Below, piece after piece: positions 44,635 to 56,251 of a stretch of DNA of 64,000 nucleotides. The position numbers were made by a program, and so were the translations under genes. The stretch lies in assembly GCF_040054535.1 (NCBI RefSeq), contig NC_090787.1, positions 18,715,501 through 18,779,500 of the forward strand, read 5' to 3'. This DNA comes from Antennarius striatus. Lineage: Eukaryota > Chordata > Actinopteri > Lophiiformes > Antennariidae. Position 1 is the stretch's first letter. The number at the start of each line of letters is the position of its first letter. The notes beneath the pieces are model-generated. The model was not told where the DNA came from and did no database searches. It saw only the letters and a program-made list of their open reading frames with translations.

Positions 44635-47600
44635 AAGTTTCGCGTGCAAAGAAGTCGTTTTAGACGTGTTTTTGAATGAAAAAGCTGAAAAGAAGTCAAA
44701 CACATGATTAGGGTAAAAAAGCAGTTTAAAAGGGCTCTAAAATCCATCTATTCATCCATTTGAAATGGTTGAAAACTGCTGTTCTTAGTGCAATAGTAGA
44801 CCAAACACGTTCAACAATGCTACTCTCACTCAACGTGACATAAAAATGACCTGACACACACTGTTCCGTTAGTGAATTTTCTGAACAAGTGAAGTTTCAC
44901 GTGCAAAGAAGTCGTTTTAGACGTGTTTTTGAATAAAACAGCTGAAAATATGTCAAACACATGATTAGGGTGAAAAGAAGAGTTTCTACAATGATATTGT
45001 TAATAAAAGTGAGAGGTTTCCAATTATTTGTTAAAACAAGTTACCTCCTAGCTAAAAAGTCTTTTGGAGTTCTTTTGTACTCATCCATTCAAGGGAATTA
45101 AAACTGCTGTTCTTAATGTGATATCAGACCAAATACGTTCAGTAATGCAACTCTCACTCAACGTGACATAAAAATAACTTGACACACAGGTTTCCTTGCG
45201 TTTTTTGAACAAGTGAAGTTTGGATGCAAAGAAGTCGTTTTAGACGTGTTTTTGAATTAAAAAGCTGAAAAGAAGTCAAAGACATGATTAGGGTGAAAAG
45301 CAGTTTAAAAGGGCTCTAAAATCCATCTATTCATCCATTTGAAATGGTTGAAAACTGCTGTTCTTAATGTGATAGTAGACCAAACACGTTCAACAATGCT
45401 ACTCTCACTCAACGTGACATAAAAATGACCTGACACACTGTTCCATTAGTGAAAAAGTGAACAAGCTATGTTTCAATGCAAAGAAGTCGTTTTAGACGTG
45501 TTTTTGAATTAAAAAGCTGAAAAGAAAAACACATGATTAGGGTGAAAAGCAGTTTAAAATGGCTCTAAAATCCATCTATTCATCCATTTGAAATGGTTGA
45601 AAACTGCTGTTCTTAGTGCGATAGTAGACCAAACACGTTCAACAATGCTACTCTCACTCAACATGACATAAAAATGACCTGACACACACTGTTCCGTTAG
45701 TGAATTTTCTGAACAAGTGAAGTTTCACGTGCAAAGAAGTCGTTTTAGACGTGTTTTTGAATAAAACAGCTGAAAATATGTCAAACACATGATTAGGGTG
45801 AAAAGAAGAGTTTCTACAATGATATTGTTAATAAAAGTGAGAGGTTTCCAGTTATTTGTTAAAACAAGTTACCTCCTAGCTAAAAAGTCTTTTGGAGTTC
45901 TTTTGTACTCATCCATTTAAGGGAATTAAAACTGCTGTTCTTAATGTGATATCAGACCAAATACGTTCAGTAATGCAACTCTCACTCAACGTGACATAAA
46001 AATAACTTGGCACACAGGTTTCCTTGCGTTTTTTGAACAAGTGAAGTTTGGATGCAAAGAAGTCGTTTTAGACGTGTTTTTGAATTAAAAAGCTGAAAAG
46101 AAGTCAAACACATGATTAGGGTAAAAAAGCAGTTTAAAAGGGCTCTAAAATCCATCTATTCATCCATTTGAAATGGTTGAAAACTGCTGTTCTTAGTGCG
46201 ATAGTAGACCAAACACGTTCAACAATGCTACTCTCACTCAACATGACATAAAAATGACCTGACACACACTGTTCTATTAGTGCATTTTCAATTGAAGTTT
46301 CGCGTGCAAAGAAGTCGTTTTAGACGTGTTTTTGAATTAAAAAGCTGAAAAGAAGAACACATGATTCGGGTGAAAAGCAGTTTAAAATGGCTCTAAAATC
46401 CATCTATTCATCCATTTGAAATGGTTGAAAACTGCTGTTCTTAGTGCGATAGTAGACCAAACACGTTCAACAATGCTACTCTCACTCAACGTGACATAAA
46501 AATGACCTGACACACACTGTTCCGTTAGTGAATTTTCTGAACAAGTGAAGTTTCGCGTGCAAAGAAGTCGTTTTAGACGTGTTTTTGAATGAAAAAGCTG
46601 AAAAGAAGTCAAACACATGATTAGGGTAAAAAAGCAGTTTAAAAGGGCTCTAAAATCCATCTATTCATCCATTTGAAATGCTTGAAAACTGCTGTTCTTA
46701 GTGCGATAGTAGACCAAACACGTTCAACAATGCTACTCTCACTCAACGTGACATAAAAATGACCTGACACACACTGTTCCGTTAGTGAATTTTCTGAACA
46801 AGTGAAGTTTCACGTGCAAAGAAGTCGTTTTAGACGTGTTTTTGAATAAAACAGCTGAAAATATGTCAAACACATGATTAGGGTGAAAAGAAGAGTTTCT
46901 ACAATGATATTGTTAATAAAAGTGAGAGGTTTCCAATTATTTGTTAAAACAAGTTACCTCCTAGCTAAAAACTCTTTTGGAGTTCTTTTGTACTCATCCA
47001 TTTAAGGGAATTAAAACTGCTGTTCTTAATGTGATATCAGACCAAATACGTTCAGTAATGCAACTCTCACTCAACGTGACATAAAAATAACTTGACACAC
47101 AGGTTTCCTTGCGTTTTTTGAACAAGTGAAGTTTGGATGCAAAGAAGTCGTTTTAGACGTGTTTTTGAATTAAAAAGCTAAAAAGAAGAACACATGATTA
47201 GGGTGAAAAGCAGTTTAAAATGGCTCTAAACTCCATCTATTCATCCATTTGAAATGGTTGAAAACTGCTGTTCTTAGTGCGATAGTAGACCAAAAACGTT
47301 CAACAATGCTACTCTCACTCAAAGTGACATAAAAATGACCCGACACACACTGTTCCATTAGTGAAAAAGTGAACAAGCTAAGTTTCAATGCAAAGAAGTC
47401 GTTTTAGACGTGTTTTTGAATTAAAAAGCTGAAAAGAAGAACACATGATAAGGGTGAAAAGCAGTTTAAAAGGGCTCTAAACTCCATCTATTCATCCATT
47501 TGAAATGGTTGAAAACTGCTGTTCTTAGTGTGATAGTAGACCAAACACGTTCAACAATGCTACTCTCACTCAACGTGACATAAAAATGACTTGACACACA

Positions 47601-49839
47601 CTGTTCTATTAGTGCATTTTCAATTAAAGTTTCGCGTGCAAAGAAGTCGTTTTAGACGTGTTTTTGAATGAAAAAGCTGAAAAGAAGTCAAACACATGAT
47701 TAGGGTAAAAAAGCAGTTTAAAAGGGCTCTAAAATCCATCTATTCATCCATTTGAAATGGTTGAAAACTGCTGTTCTTAGTGCAATAGTAGACCAAACAC
47801 GTTCAACAATGCTACTCTCACTCAACGTGACATAAAAATGACCTGACACACACTGTTCCGTTAGTGAATTTTCTGAACAAGTGAAGTTTCACGTGCAAAG
47901 AAGTCGTTTTAGACGTGTTTTTGAATAAAACAGCTGAAAATATGTCAAACACATGATTAGGGTGAAAAGAAGAGTTTCTACAATGATATTGTTAATAAAA
48001 GTGAGAGGTTTCCAATTATTTGTTAAAACAAGTTACCTCCTAGCTAAAAAGTCTTTTGGAGTTCTTTTGTACTCATCCATTCAAGGGAATTAAAACTGCT
48101 GTTCTTAATGTGATATCAGACCAAATACGTTCAGTAATGCAACTCTCACTCAACGTGACATAAAAATAACTTGACACACAGGTTTCCTTGCGTTTTTTGA
48201 ACAAGTGAAGTTTGGATGCAAAGAAGTCGTTTTAGACGTGTTTTTGAATTAAAAAGCTGAAAAGAAGTCAAAGACATGATTAGGGTGAAAAGCAGTTTAA
48301 AAGGGCTCTAAAATCCATCTATTCATCCATTTGAAATGGTTGAAAACTGCTGTTCTTAATGTGATAGTAGACCAAACACGTTCAACAATGCTACTCTCAC
48401 TCAACGTGACATAAAAATGACCTGACACACTGTTCCATTAGTGAAAAAGTGAACAAGCTATGTTTCAATGCAAAGAAGTCGTTTTAGACGTGTTTTTGAA
48501 TTAAAAAGCTGAAAAGAAAAACACATGATTAGGGTGAAAAGCAGTTTAAAATGGCTCTAAAATCCATCTATTCATCCATTTGAAATGGTTGAAAACTGCT
48601 GTTCTTAGTGCGATAGTAGACCAAACACGTTCAACAATGCTACTCTCACTCAACATGACATAAAAATGACCTGACACACACTGTTCCGTTAGTGAATTTT
48701 CTGAACAAGTGAAGTTTCACGTGCAAAGAAGTCGTTTTAGACGTGTTTTTGAATAAAACAGCTGAAAATATGTCAAACACATGATTAGGGTGAAAAGAAG
48801 AGTTTCTACAATGATATTGTTAATAAAAGTGAGAGGTTTCCAGTTATTTGTTAAAACAAGTTACCTCCTAGCTAAAAAGTCTTTTGGAGTTCTTTTGTAC
48901 TCATCCATTTAAGGGAATTAAAACTGCTGTTCTTAATGTGATATCAGACCAAATACGTTCAGTAATGCAACTCTCACTCAACGTGACATAAAAATAACTT
49001 GACACACAGGTTTCCTTGCGTTTTTTGAACAAGTGAAGTTTGGATGCAAAGAAGTCGTTTTAGACGTGTTTTTGAATTAAAAAGCTGAAAAGAAGTCAAA
49101 CACATGATTAGGGTAAAAAAGCAGTTTAAAAGGGCTCTAAAATCCATCTATTCATCCATTTGAAATGGTTGAAAACTGCTGTTCTTAGTGCGATAGTAGA
49201 CCAAACACGTTCAACAATGCTACTCTCACTCAACATGACATAAAAATGACCTGACACACACTGTTCTATTAGTGCATTTTCAATTGAAGTTTCGCGTGCA
49301 AAGAAGTCGTTTTAGACGTGTTTTTGAATTAAAAAGCTGAAAAGAAGAACACATGATTAGGGTGAAAAGCAGTTTAAAATGGCTCTAAAATCCATCTATT
49401 CATCCATTTGAAATGGTTGAAAACTGCTGTTCTTAGTGCGATAGTAGACCAAACACGTTCAACAATGCTACTCTCACTCAACGTGACATAAAAATGACCT
49501 GACACACACTGTTCCGTTAGTGAATTTTCTGAACAAGTGAAGTTTCGCGTGCAAAGAAGTCGTTTTAGACGTGTTTTTGAATGAAAAAGCTGAAAAGAAG
49601 TCAAACACATGATTAGGGTAAAAAAGCAGTTTAAAAGGGCTCTAAAATCCATCTATTCATCCATTTGAAATGGTTGAAAACTGCTGTTCTTAGTGCGATA
49701 GTAGACCAAACACGTTCAACAATGCTACTCTCACTCAACGTGACATAAAAATGACCTGACACACACTGTTCCGTTAGTGAATTTTCTGAACAAGTGAAGT
49801 TTCACGTGCAAAGAAGTCGTTTTAGACGTGTTTTTGAAT
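44635..49839. repeat. Satellite block B' (copy of 34377-39581)
   Basis: Second copy of block B. It carries the same rare variants at exactly +10,258 bp, including ATGATTCGGG near 46363, ATGCTTGAAAAC near 46678 and ATGATAAGGG near 47446. The right limit is clear: after GTTTTTGAAT the left copy reads AAAACAGC and this copy reads GAAAAAGC. Confidence 0.9.
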
Positions 49840-49857
49840 GAAAAAGCTGAAAAGAAG

Positions 49858-51987
49858 TCAAACACATGATTAGGGTGAAAAGAAGAGTTTCTACAATGAT
49901 ATTGTCAATAAAAGTGAGAGGTTTCCAATTATTTGTTAAAACAAGTTACCTCCTAGCTAAAAACTCTTTTGGAGTTCTTTTGTACTCATCCATTTAAGGG
50001 AATTACAACTGCTGTTCTTAATGTGATATCAGACCAAATACGTTCAGTAATGCAACTCTCACTCAACGTGACATAAAAATAACTTGACACACAGGTTTCC
50101 TTGCGTTTTTTGAACAAGTGAAGTTTCAATGCAAAGAAGTCGTTTTAGACGTGTTTTTGAATAAACCCGTTATAAAGAAGGTAGACTTTTTAACATGTGT
50201 TTAAACACCTGTGAGTGGGTGAAAAGCAGTCTAAAAGGTCTTCGACAATGATATTGTCAATAAAAGTAAGAGGTTTCCGTTATTTGTTAAAACAAGTGAC
50301 CTCTTAGCTAAGAACAGTCTTTTGGGGTTATTTTGGACTCATCCAGCTGAAATGAGTGTAAATTGCTGTTCTTAACGTGATATCAGACCAAACACGTTCA
50401 ACAATGCTACTCTCACTCAAAGTGACATAAAAATGACTTGACACGCACTGTTCTATTAGTGCATTTTCAATTGAAGTTTCGCGTGCAAAGAAGTCGCTTT
50501 AGACGTGTTTTTGAATTAAAAAGCTGAAAAGAAGAACACATGATTAGGGTGAAAAGCAGTTTAAAATGGCTCTAAAATCCATCTATTCATCCATTTGAAA
50601 TGGTTGAAAACTGCTGTTCTTAGTGCGATAGTAGACCAAACACGTTCAACAATGCTACTCTCACTCAACGTGACATAAAAATGACCTGACACACACTGTT
50701 CCATTAGTGAAAAAGTGAACAAGCTATGTTTCAATGCAAAGAAGTCGTTTTAGACGTGTTTTTGAATTAAAAAGCTGAAAAGAAAAACACATGATTAGGG
50801 TGAAAAGCAGTTTAAAATGGCTCTAAAATCCATCTATTCATCCATTTGAAATGGTTGAAAACTGCTGTTCTTAGTGCAATAGTAGACCAAACACGTTCAA
50901 CAATGCTACTCTCACTCAACGTGACATAAAAATGACCTGACACACACTGTTCCGTTAGTGAATTTTCTGAACAAGTGAAGTTTCACGTGCAAAGAAGTCG
51001 TTTTAGACGTGTTTTTGAATAAAACAGCTGAAAATATGTCAAACACATGATTAGGGTGAAAAGAAGAGTTTCTACGATGATATTGTCAATAAAAGTGAGA
51101 GGTTTCCAATTATTTGTTAAAACAAGTTACCTCCTAGCTAAAAACTCTTTTGGAGTTCTTTTGTACTCATCCATTTAAGGGAATTACAACTGCTGTTCTT
51201 AATGTGATATCAGACCAAATACGTTCAGTAAAGCAACTGTCACTCAACGTGACATAAAAATAACTTGACACAAAGGTTTCCTTGCGTTTTTGGAACAAGT
51301 GAAGTTTCAATGCAAAGAAGTCGTTTTAGACGTGTTTTTGAATAAACCCGTTCTAAAGAAGGTAGACTTTTTAACATGTGTTTAAACACCTGTGAGTGGG
51401 TGAAAAGCAGTCTAAAAGGTCTTCGACAATGATATTGTCAATAAAAGTAAGAGGTTTCCGTTATTTGTTAAAACAAGTGACCTCTTAGCTAAGAACAGTC
51501 TTTTGGGGTTATTTTGGACTCATCCAGCTGAAATGAGTGTAAATTGCTGTTCTTAACGTGATATCAGACCAAACACGTTCAACAATGCTACTCTCACTCA
51601 AAGTGACATAAAAATGACTTGACACGCACTGTTCTATTAGTGCATTTTCAATTGAAGTTTCGCGTGCAAAGAAGTCGTTTTAGACGTGTTTTTGAATTAA
51701 AAAGCTGAAAAGAAGAACACATGATTAGGGTGAAAAGCAGTTTAAAATGGCTCTAAAATCCATCTATTCATCCATTTGAAATGGTTGAAAACTGCTGTTC
51801 TTAGTGCGATAGTAGACCAAACACGTTCAACAATGCTACTCTCACTCAACGTGACATAAAAATGACCTGACACACACTGTTCCATTAGTGAAAAAGTGAA
51901 CAAGCTATGTTTCAATGCAAAGAAGTCGTTTTAGACGTGTTTTTGAATTAAAAAGCTGAAAAGAAAAACACATGATTAGGGTGAAAA
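49858..51987. repeat. 1,181-bp local duplication near the array edge
   Basis: About 0.95 kb at roughly 49858-50806 recurs at 51039-51987. The landmark AAACCCG moves from 50163 to 51344. Both copies carry GACACGCACTG, not seen elsewhere in the array. The second copy has more private substitutions (GTAAAGCAACTGTC, GACACAAAGG, CGTTCTAAAG), fitting greater divergence close to the edge. Confidence 0.75.
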
Positions 51988-52397
51988 GAAGTCTAAAAGA
52001 GTTTCTACAATGATATTGTCAATAAAAGTGAGAGGTTTCCAATTATTTGTTAAAACAAGTTACCTCCTAGCTAAAAACTCTTTTGGAGTTCTTTTGTACT
52101 CATCCATTTAAGGGAATTACAACTGCTGTTCTTAATGTGATATCAGACCAAATACGTTCAGTAATGCTACTCTCACTCAACGTGACATAAAAATAACTTG
52201 ACACACAGGTTTCCTTGCGTTTTTTGAACAAGTGAAGTTTCACGTGCAAAGAAGTCGTTTTAGACGTGTTTTTGAATTAAAAAGCTGAAAAGAAGAACAC
52301 ATGATTAGGGTGAAAAGCAGTTTAAAAGGGCTCTAAAATCCATCTATTCATCCATTTGAAATGGTTGAAAACTGCTGTTCTTAGTGTGATATCAGAC

Positions 52398-53218
52398 CAA
52401 ACACGTTCAACAATGCAACTCTCACTCAACGTGACATAAAAATAACTTGACACACAGGTTTCTTTGCGTTTTCTGAACAAGTAAAGTTTCAATGCAAAGA
52501 AGTCGTTTTAGACGTGTTTTTGAATAAAACCGTTATAAAGTATTCAAACACTTGTGATTAGGGTGAAAGGCAGTCTAAAAGGGCTCTACAATGATATTGT
52601 CAATAAAAGTGACGTTTCCATTATTTGTCAAAACAAGTTACCTCTTAGCTAAAAACAGTCTTTTGGGGTTGTTTTGGACTCATCCAGGTGAAATGAGTGT
52701 AAATTGCTGTTCTTAGTGTGATATCAGACCAAACACGTTCAACAATGCTACTGTCACTCAAAGTCACATAAAATTACTTGACACACAGGGATCCCCTGCA
52801 TTTTCGAAACAAATGAAGTTTCACGTGCAAAGAAGTAGTTTTAGACGTGTTTTTGAATAAAACAGCTGTAAAGAATTCAAACACTTGGAGAAGGGTGAAA
52901 ATCAGCCCAAGAGGAATCTACAATGTAGATTTCCATCATTTGTTAAGTTACCTCTTAGCTAAAAGCAGTCTTTTGGAGTTGTTTTGTACTCATCCAGGTG
53001 AAATGAGTGTAAACTGCTGTTGGTAGTGTGATATCAGACCAAACACATTCAACAATGCTACTCTCACTCAACGTGACATAAAAATAACTTGACACACAGG
53101 GTTCCCTGCGTTTTTCTGAACAAGTGAAGTTTCAATGCAAAGAAGTCGTTTTAGACGTGTTTTTGAATAAAATAGCTGGAAAGACGTCAAACACTTGTGA
53201 TTAGGGTGAAAAGAAGTC
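52398..53218. repeat. Diverged edge monomers (~310-332 bp)
   Basis: Monomer starts at 52398, 52730 and 53040 give lengths of 332 and 310 bp, then a unit cut by an insertion. They are visibly diverged from the array core (ATCCCCTGCATTTTCG, AAGTAGTTTTAGACG, AATAAAACCGTTATAAAGTATTC) and look closer to an ancestral full-length form than the shortened ~250-bp monomers. The last unit continues at 56384. Removing the insertion and one 5-bp target copy restores a 327-bp monomer (179 + 153 - 5). Confidence 0.88.
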
Positions 53219-53888
53219 TGTGACGGAGTCCATCTCCGTTCCGCGCCTCTCCCTCGCCCCGGAGAGCGACCGCAGCAGCGCTCATTGTTTCCTGACAGGA
53301 CCGCAGGAGCGCGGTACCACTCAGACTCTTGCACGTACATTCTCGGGTGGGTCCACGTCAAACAAACTGTTGCGGTATTGCGTTCGAGGGTGCACACTCG
53401 GCGCCTACGCATTCTCCACACACCCACACACAAAGTGATGAGACGCTCACCTGACGATGCTGCGTTAGTCCGTATCCGGTTCAGGCGCCAAACCGAGCCA
53501 CTACCTGGGGTGTGGCTTAAATCGCGTAAAGTGGGGCCCTGTCAGGCCAGACGGTACCTGGACTAAACCATTTTGTGGATTACTGGATTGTTTTGTATTT
53601 TGCAGGCTTTTGACAAATGTTTAAACAGCCATATGATGGGCATTTATGTTTTATTCTGTTCTGCTTTATTTAGTAAATCAGGTTTGTCCGTTTCGGGTGT
53701 ATTGTGTTGGATATTGTAAAACCAAACCCATTTAATTATTGTTGGTTTGCCAGGGGAGGGGCATGGGGTATTTAAGGAAAGCATTTCTGCTGGGAGTTGG
53801 AGTTAGAGTTGAGCGTTTTTTAATATTATGCATGGTTGCCACTGGTAGTGTAAGTTTTCTCTGTATATACTTTTTTTGGTTGCACTGG

Positions 53889-53896
53889 GTTTTTGG
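53889..53896. repeat. Left 8-bp hAT target-site duplication
   Basis: GTTTTTGG lies directly before the transposon end TAGTGATGG and is repeated exactly at 56244-56251 after the other end. Eight-bp duplications are the rule for hAT elements. Confidence 0.92.
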
Positions 53897-54266
53897 TAGT
53901 GATGGCAGTTCGACACTGAAGCTTCGGTACACGTTTCAAACCCTAGAACTACAATTCAATAGAACCACTGCTTCGGAGCTTGCTTTGGGGCGGAAGATAG
54001 TCACGTGACAATGACGTCCACAGCAGCAAGTGCTTCGTTTCCCGAGGGAACCACCTGACTGGTTCGCGGTCCAAGGATGTCATTCATTGACACGCCTTCT
54101 AACTTGTGACAGTTTTGAATGTTAGCACCAAAACTCCTTTGTATACGCTCTGGAAAATGCACCGTTTGTGGGTTTTTGTCGGAGAGTTGTTATTGCTGTT
54201 GTTATTGCGTTGCGTTGCTTTTTTGGATCGTTGGATCATTATGGAGCAGTCAGGGAGACAGGTTGT

Positions 54267-55870
54267 TCTGAAATGTGGGAACACTTCATTCTGATCTCTG
54301 CTGGTAAGGTAGGTGTAATGTCACATCTGTAATGAAGGAAGTTACATGTCTAACAGTAACTAGCTATAGCTATGGTCTACCATCCGTGTATATTGATTAA
54401 TGATAATAACTTATGCTGTTTATGTGACAACTTTATAGATTCAAACTGTATTATTATTGAAAAATAATTTTCTGTCCAGGTCTGGTTGGTGTGTTCTGCT
54501 GAACTGAAGTATCATGGGAATACTTCCTCCATGATTAGACACTTCACTGCCAAACATGGAGCTGCTGGAAATCAGGGGACCCCAAATCAAGGTTGGTTAT
54601 ATTATTATATTATTAGACACACTAACACAATGTGGCCTGGCTGTGTTTCATGAGTCGTAGGCCAGCTTAACTTAAGTGTAGTTTCACATTAATCTTCTGG
54701 TATTATTTTAATCATTTACTTTTTAATTCTGTCTATTTGTCCTAGTTGACAGGAAGCGAGAGCTGGATGAAGCTCTGGTAAATCTGGTGGTGAAAGACTC
54801 GCAGCCTTTTTCCATCGTGGATGACTGGCTTCAAGGAGTTCGTGGGATTGCTTGATCCCTCATACGTTCTTCCATCCAGGCAAGCTCTCAAGAGCATGGT
54901 GCTTCAGAAATATGAGGTAGAGAAGACCAAGGCCAAGGCTGTAATGGTGAGGGTGGAGGCTGTGAGTCTCACTGCTGATATGTGGACATCTTTGGGAAAC
55001 ATGGAGGCCTGTCTTGCAGTGACCTGCCACTACATGGAGGACCCGATGAAGCTGGCAACAGTGCTCCTGGGAGTGGTGCCGTTCCCTAAAGCACATACTG
55101 CAGCTAACACCAGTGCAGCCACAACATCTCTGATGGAGGAATGGAGACTTAAGGGAAAAGTGACCTCATTTGTGACTGATTTTTTTCCAAAAAGTTAAAA
55201 TGCTGATGATTGTTGTCGTGTTTGTCTTTGAGATAGGAACCTTTGGGAAACGCTGGACCGAGATACGTCGGATTCAAGGAGGGCAAGGAATGCTACTGCA
55301 TACGCAACTGTGGAGGTGCTGTCACGCCCTGTGTTGGTGACTGCTCCAGCCTCTCATCCTAGTCCTGTGTTCACAGGTGTGGGTGTGGGTGGAGTCGTCC
55401 TGGGAGCAGCTTCACCTGGATCCCATCTGCAATCAGCCGGCTTCTTAGACCCAGCTCTCCATGCAGACAGTGCCAGATTGTTGCTCCATTTTGATGTTGG
55501 TGATTCTGGTCTCCCTGCTGCTGCCTCCTTTTACCACACACGTGCTGTGGTCCTCCGCCTGCTTTTGGTTTGAATAAACGCAGCTTTTTGGACTCTGGTG
55601 TCACTAATTGGGTTCCACTCTATAGTGTGCCGTAACAGGTGCAGCGGTACTTTACCGAACCACCACTGGCCAAGTCAGAAGACCCAGTGGATTAATGGAA
55701 GAACCACAAGAATGTTTACCCAAATTTGTTTAAACTAGCAAAAAAAATGTATGCACGCCGGCTTCATCTGTTCCATGTGAACGAGTCTTCTCCAAATGTG
55801 GAGAAATTGTCACTAAGAAACAGACTTAATCCAAATACTGTGGAAAAAATAATGCATCTCAATAAAAATC
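54267..55870 (+). pseudogene. BED-finger hAT transposase, broken
   Basis: Exon 1 (~54267-54308) encodes the start of a BED finger (SEMWEHF...). Intron 54309-54479 is GT...AG. Exon 2 (54480-54591) completes the finger, with YHGNTSSMIRHFTAKH; the expected first Cys of the CxxC pair appears as Trp. A second GT...AG intron is 54592-54745. Exon 3 encodes KDSQPFSIVDD, then a 1-base shift near 54830, then LPSRQ, SLTADMWTS (first catalytic Asp) and FVTD (second Asp). The part with the catalytic Glu is missing. The C-terminal dimerisation region follows (QRYFTEPPLAKSEDP, then NLFKLAKKMYA, then in another frame VPCERVFSKCGEIVTKK, then NPNTVEKIMHLNKNL), with an in-frame TAA after EDPVD. A solo LTR splits the gene at 55320. 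Family assignment is firm; function is lost. Confidence 0.87.
55320..55637 (+). mobile_element. Solo LTR (318 bp) inside the hAT transposase
   Basis: Begins TGTCACGCCC and ends GTGCCGTAACA, so has TG...CA ends with related inverted termini. It is flanked by a perfect 5-bp duplication GGTGC (55315-55319 and 55638-55642). AATAAA at 55573-55578 is a plausible polyadenylation signal on the plus strand. Removing the LTR and one GGTGC lets the transposase frame read straight through (VEVQRYFTEPP), which confirms the boundaries independently. No internal retroelement sequence remains, so it is a product of LTR-LTR recombination. It looks Gypsy-like by its ends only. Confidence 0.9.
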
Positions 55871-56243
55871 TTCGACCACCCTCATCCCAAATTATCAGCC
55901 CTTCCATAGTTGCACAAGCACACCAAACCAATACCAGATTTTCCCTGCATTCGCTCCTCAACAACACTCCACACATTTGTCAATTATTATAAGTGCATAG
56001 AATATAATATTTAGTCTAGGGTATATCAAAATTTAAAATGAAAGATACTTTAAGTCCAAGCAAAAAGGAGATGATGGTGCATGTGTGTAGTTGAAAGCTT
56101 CTTGTCGAACTAACTTGCAGTTCAGGGTTTGAACTTCGCCAGGAGAGGTCACTATAACTGAAGCTTCGAGTAATGAACCCATTTTTGAACCAGTTGGCTC
56201 AAATGATTCAGGGCTTCACAAAAGCTTCATTTGCCCATCACTA

Positions 56244-56251
56244 GTTTTTGG
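56244..56251. repeat. Right 8-bp hAT target-site duplication
   Basis: GTTTTTGG follows the transposon end CCCATCACTA and matches 53889-53896 exactly. Confidence 0.92.

Larger units (their letters stand above)
1..53218. repeat. Large satellite array with higher-order structure
   Basis: The whole stretch is head-to-tail copies of one AT-rich sequence. Monomers can be phased on the block that starts CAAACACGTTCAACAATGC. Observed lengths are 248, 251, 257 and 328 bp, plus a 525-bp fusion, giving roughly 200 units. The 328-bp form carries about 80 bp that the ~250-bp forms lack (ACAATGATATTG...CTAGCTAAAAA...). The most constant block is AAGTCGTTTTAGACGTG, found in nearly every unit and altered only in rare single copies (for example near 24192 and 24440). 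The array is cut by the left window edge, so its real size is unknown. I do not recognise the satellite. A centromeric or pericentromeric role would fit its size and higher-order organisation but is inferred only. No non-satellite insertion was seen before 53219. Confidence 0.97.
53897..56243 (+). mobile_element. hAT DNA transposon, decayed, with nested solo LTR
   Basis: The termini are short imperfect inverted repeats: TAGTGATGGCA at the left, and TGCCCATCACTA at the right, whose complement reads TAGTGATGGGCA. Exact 8-bp target copies GTTTTTGG flank them. Subterminal GAAGCTTCG at the left is matched by GAAGCTTCGAG and AAAGCTTC at the right. Length is 2,347 bp, or 2,024 bp without the nested LTR and one of its target copies. 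Inside are remains of a BED-finger hAT transposase with two introns. The transposase is broken, so the element cannot move by itself. It lies inside the solo LTR and is therefore younger than that insertion. Confidence 0.92.

Noticed and set aside
1-53218. CRISPR-like array
   Set aside because: Repeats are 248-328 bp, there are no unique spacers, and the context is eukaryotic.
1-53218. Telomeric repeat, because TTAGGG occurs in ATGATTAGGGTG of most monomers
   Set aside because: It occurs once per monomer in a fixed context and is never tandem.
1-53218. CENP-B box in the monomer
   Set aside because: No match to the TTCG....A..CGGGA core was seen. Absence does not argue against a centromere.
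53068-53566. Overlapping ORFs of 70-120 codons across the satellite/LTR junction
   Set aside because: They run through the insertion boundary from satellite into LTR on both strands, so they are chance frames in GC-rich LTR sequence.
55310-55604. ORFs on both strands over the nested solo LTR
   Set aside because: They start outside the LTR and cross its boundary and target duplication. Base composition, not coding, explains them.
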